In this document: one piece after another, positions 62,033 through 64,000 of the stretch
Numbering within the stretch: the first letter of the stretch is position 1
How the letters are laid out: each line of letters begins with the position of its first letter
DNA from: Nocardia stercoris
GTDB taxonomy: Bacteria > Actinomycetota > Actinomycetes > Mycobacteriales > Mycobacteriaceae
NCBI RefSeq assembly: GCF_003696265.1
Contig: NZ_RFFH01000010.1
Location: forward strand, 33,263-97,262
Length of the DNA stretch: 64,000 nt
Direction: 5' to 3'
Notes under the pieces: model-generated
Told to the model about the DNA's origin: nothing
The model's input: the letters and a program-made list of their open reading frames with translations, nothing else
The model's database searches: none
Program-made: the position numbers and the translations under genes

Positions 62033-62860
62033 ATGTCCGCTGCTTCGCACAGCACCGCACCCGCCGAGATGTATCGCCCAGTGCCGCTCCTGCAGGACAA
62101 GGTCATCGTGATCTCGGGTGTCGGACCCGGCCTGGGGCATTCGCTCAGTATCGAAGCGGCCCGCATGGGGGCGCGGGTCGTCCTGGTGAGCCGGACCCGC
62201 AAGAAGCTGGAGAAGCTCGCCGACGAGGTGCGGGCCGAGGGCGGAACCGCGCTGGTGGTGGACGCCGACATCACCGACGAAGAACAGCGGCGGCGCATCG
62301 TCGAGCAGACCCTCGTCGAATACGGGCGCGCGGACTGCCTGATCAACAACGCCTTCGCCATCCCGCCCATGAACCCGATCAGCACCATCGAGCTGGACTA
62401 CCTGCGCGCCGCGAACGAGACCAATGTCTTCGCGCCCCTGCGACTTTCGACGCTGTTCAGTGACGCGCTGGAACAGAGCCGCGGTTCGATCATCATGCTG
62501 AACTCGTGCGTGTCCTACAGCTCGCAGCCCGAGTACTCCGGGTACAAACTCTCCAAGGGCGCCCTGCAGCACCTCGCGCAGTCGCTGGCCACCGAGCTCG
62601 GCCCGCGCGGGATCCGGGTCAACAGCGTCGCGCCGTCGTACGTCTACGAGGACATCAACAAGGCGTACTTCGACTATCTCGCGCAGAAAGCGGGAGTCAC
62701 GCACGAGGACATCTACCGCGAGAAGGCCGCGCCGACCGACCTGCGCCGGCTCGCCGGGCCCGAAGAAGTGGCCCGCGCCACCCTGTTCCTGGCCAGCGAC
62801 CTGGCGACCGCGGTGACCGGTCAGATGCTGACCGTCGACTGTGGGGAGTTCCACCGATGA
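62033..62860 (+). CDS. SDR-family oxidoreductase
   Basis: 275 residues. NAD(P)-binding SGVGPGLGHSLS (a variant of GxxxGxG), VSRTRKKLEKL for cofactor 2'-side, INNAF, catalytic Ser in MLNSCVSYSS and YSGYKLSKGAL with the YxxxK pair (Tyr, Lys). C-terminal VDCGEFHR. It is the first gene of a two-gene operon: the next ATG overlaps its stop (ATGA). Fits steroid or hydroxyacyl dehydrogenases of related genera; the substrate is unknown. Confidence 0.9.
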   Translation: MSAASHSTAPAEMYRPVPLLQDKVIVISGVGPGLGHSLSIEAARMGARVVLVSRTRKKLEKLADEVRAEGGTALVVDADITDEEQRRRIVEQTLVEYGRADCLINNAFAIPPMNPISTIELDYLRAANETNVFAPLRLSTLFSDALEQSRGSIIMLNSCVSYSSQPEYSGYKLSKGALQHLAQSLATELGPRGIRVNSVAPSYVYEDINKAYFDYLAQKAGVTHEDIYREKAAPTDLRRLAGPEEVARATLFLASDLATAVTGQMLTVDCGEFHR

Positions 62861-63936
62861 GCGGCCGCAAGCGAATCGTGTTGTGGGGCACCGGCGTTGT
62901 CGGTTCCATGGTGTTGCGCGAGATCCTGCGGCATCCGCGGTTCGAGCTGGCCGGGGTGGGCGTGAGCAACCCCGACAAGGTCGGGGTCGACGCGGGCGAT
63001 CTGTGTGGCGAGCCGAAAACCGGTGTGCTGGCCACGAATTCGATCGACGAGCTGATCGCGCTGCGGCCGGATGCGGTGGTCCACTACGGTCCGACCGCGG
63101 CCAAGGCCGACGACAACATCCGGGTGATCGGCGCGTTCCTGCGCGCCGGGATCGACGTGTGCTCCACGGCCATGACCCCGTGGGTGTGGCCGGGCATGGC
63201 CCAGGTGCCCGACGTCTGGCGGGATCCGATCACCGAGGCCTGCGCCGCGGGCGGGGCCTCCTGCTTCACCACCGGCATCGATCCCGGCTTCGCCAACGAC
63301 CTGTTCCCCATGACCCTCATGGGCCTGTGCGGCGAAGTGCAATCCGTGCGGGCTTCGGAACTACTCGACTACACCGACTACGAGGGCGACTACGAATTCG
63401 AGATGGGTATCGGCCACCCGCCGGAATTCAAAGCGCTGCTGGAATATCCGGACGTGCTGATCATGGCGTGGGGCCCGACCGTGCCGATGATCGCGGCCGC
63501 CGTCGGCATCGAACTCGACACCATCACCACCACCTGGGAGAAGTGGGTGACCCCGACGGACCGGCCGTCCGCCAAGGGGGTGATCGAGGCGGGCACTGTC
63601 GCCGCGATCCGCTTCACGGTCAACGGCGTGTTCCGTGGCCGCGAGGTCATCACCCTCGAGCACGTCAACCGCATCGGCCGCGACGCCGCCCCCGAGTGGC
63701 CCACCGGCACCCGCGACGACGTCTACCGCGTGGATATCGTCGGCTCGCCGTCGATTTCGCAGGAGACGTCCTTCAGCTTCACCGACGCGGGCCCGGGACG
63801 CACCCCGGCGGTCGCGGGCTGCCTGGCCACCGGCATGCGGGCGCTTAACGCCGTGCCCGCGGTGAACGACCTGCCGCCCGGCTGGGTGACGGCGCTGGAC
63901 CTGCCGCTCGTTCCGGGCGTGGGCACCATCCGCTGA
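62857..63936 (+). CDS. DapB-like NAD(P)-binding dehydrogenase
   Basis: 359 residues. N-terminal Rossmann domain KRIVLWGTGVVGSMVLREILRHPRFELAGVGVSNPDKVG, VVHYGPTAAKADDNIRVIGAFLRAGIDVCSTA, then a DapB/homoserine-dehydrogenase-like catalytic domain with SCFTTGIDPGFANDL. It is not the lysine-pathway DapB by neighbourhood; such proteins occur in catabolic operons of mycolic-acid bacteria (2,4-diaminopentanoate/amine-dehydrogenase-like). Co-transcribed with the SDR, ATGA overlap, and probably repressed by the divergent TetR. Nothing recognisable in the last 64 bases of the window. Confidence 0.88.
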   Translation: MSGRKRIVLWGTGVVGSMVLREILRHPRFELAGVGVSNPDKVGVDAGDLCGEPKTGVLATNSIDELIALRPDAVVHYGPTAAKADDNIRVIGAFLRAGIDVCSTAMTPWVWPGMAQVPDVWRDPITEACAAGGASCFTTGIDPGFANDLFPMTLMGLCGEVQSVRASELLDYTDYEGDYEFEMGIGHPPEFKALLEYPDVLIMAWGPTVPMIAAAVGIELDTITTTWEKWVTPTDRPSAKGVIEAGTVAAIRFTVNGVFRGREVITLEHVNRIGRDAAPEWPTGTRDDVYRVDIVGSPSISQETSFSFTDAGPGRTPAVAGCLATGMRALNAVPAVNDLPPGWVTALDLPLVPGVGTIR

Positions 63937-64000
63937 ACCCCGCACACGCCCTGCCGCGACTCGGCGGTGCGACCTCGACCGAGCACTGGGGCCCCGCCGA

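Overview
The window looks like chromosomal DNA of a high-GC mycolic-acid actinomycete, most likely Nocardia or a close relative in Nocardiaceae. Support: strong GC bias, dense coding, many GTG starts, a complete mce lipid-import operon, an InhA/MabA-type mycolate FAS-II pair, an actinobacterial [2Fe-2S] ferrochelatase, NHEJ Ku, and a gene order from about 30.6 kb to 60.5 kb that follows, from memory, M. tuberculosis Rv1473-Rv1488. No rRNA, tRNA, IS element, prophage or CRISPR array was seen. The first about 80 bases are a C/G homopolymer block typical of a contig edge.

Layout. 0.1-12.5 kb is accessory metabolism and regulation: nitronate monooxygenase, acyl-CoA dehydrogenase, a frameshifted NDH-2-like flavoprotein behind a lone creatinase-N domain gene, a LAL-type LuxR regulator, a Baeyer-Villiger/flavin monooxygenase, an S-adenosylmethionine methyltransferase, a frameshifted LysR gene and a divergent MFS transporter. 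12.7-24.1 kb is one minus-strand mce operon (small membrane ORF, yrbEA, yrbEB, mceA-F, Mce-associated protein) followed 40 bp later by a tandem-TetR regulator of the Mce3R type. 24.4-30.5 kb carries an MpaB-like (DUF2236) protein, an RDD membrane protein with 17 PGYGQQ repeats, Ku, an isolated lycopene cyclase, a membrane-anchored hypothetical protein and an SDR.

30.6-47.2 kb is the conserved core: ABC-F ATPase, small HTH protein, thioesterase, AcnR, aconitase, Rv1476-like membrane protein, RipA-like NlpC/P60 hydrolase, MoxR/DUF58/VWA operon, fabG1-inhA and hemH. AcnR probably represses acn through a matching box in the acn promoter. A two-gene cassette (32.8-34.2 kb) lies inside this core: a graspetide-type ATP-grasp ligase preceded by a 152-residue protein with a Thr/Ser/Asp-rich C-terminus. 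It is the best candidate for an undescribed RiPP system in the window.

47.2-64 kb mixes core genes (DUF3097, NfeD-like, SPFH/stomatin-like) with accessory cassettes: SRPBCC/TetR with two operators, two DUF4232 lipoproteins, a trypsin-like protease with an unusual oxyanion-hole residue, a PPOX-like flavin protein, an AraC regulator, secreted proteins, a secretory lipase, a small Rpf-like transglycosylase, and a TetR-controlled SDR plus DapB-like dehydrogenase operon. About 5.3 kb of accessory genes separates the NfeD and SPFH genes, which are neighbours in mycobacteria. Several perfect GC-rich hairpins mark transcript ends.
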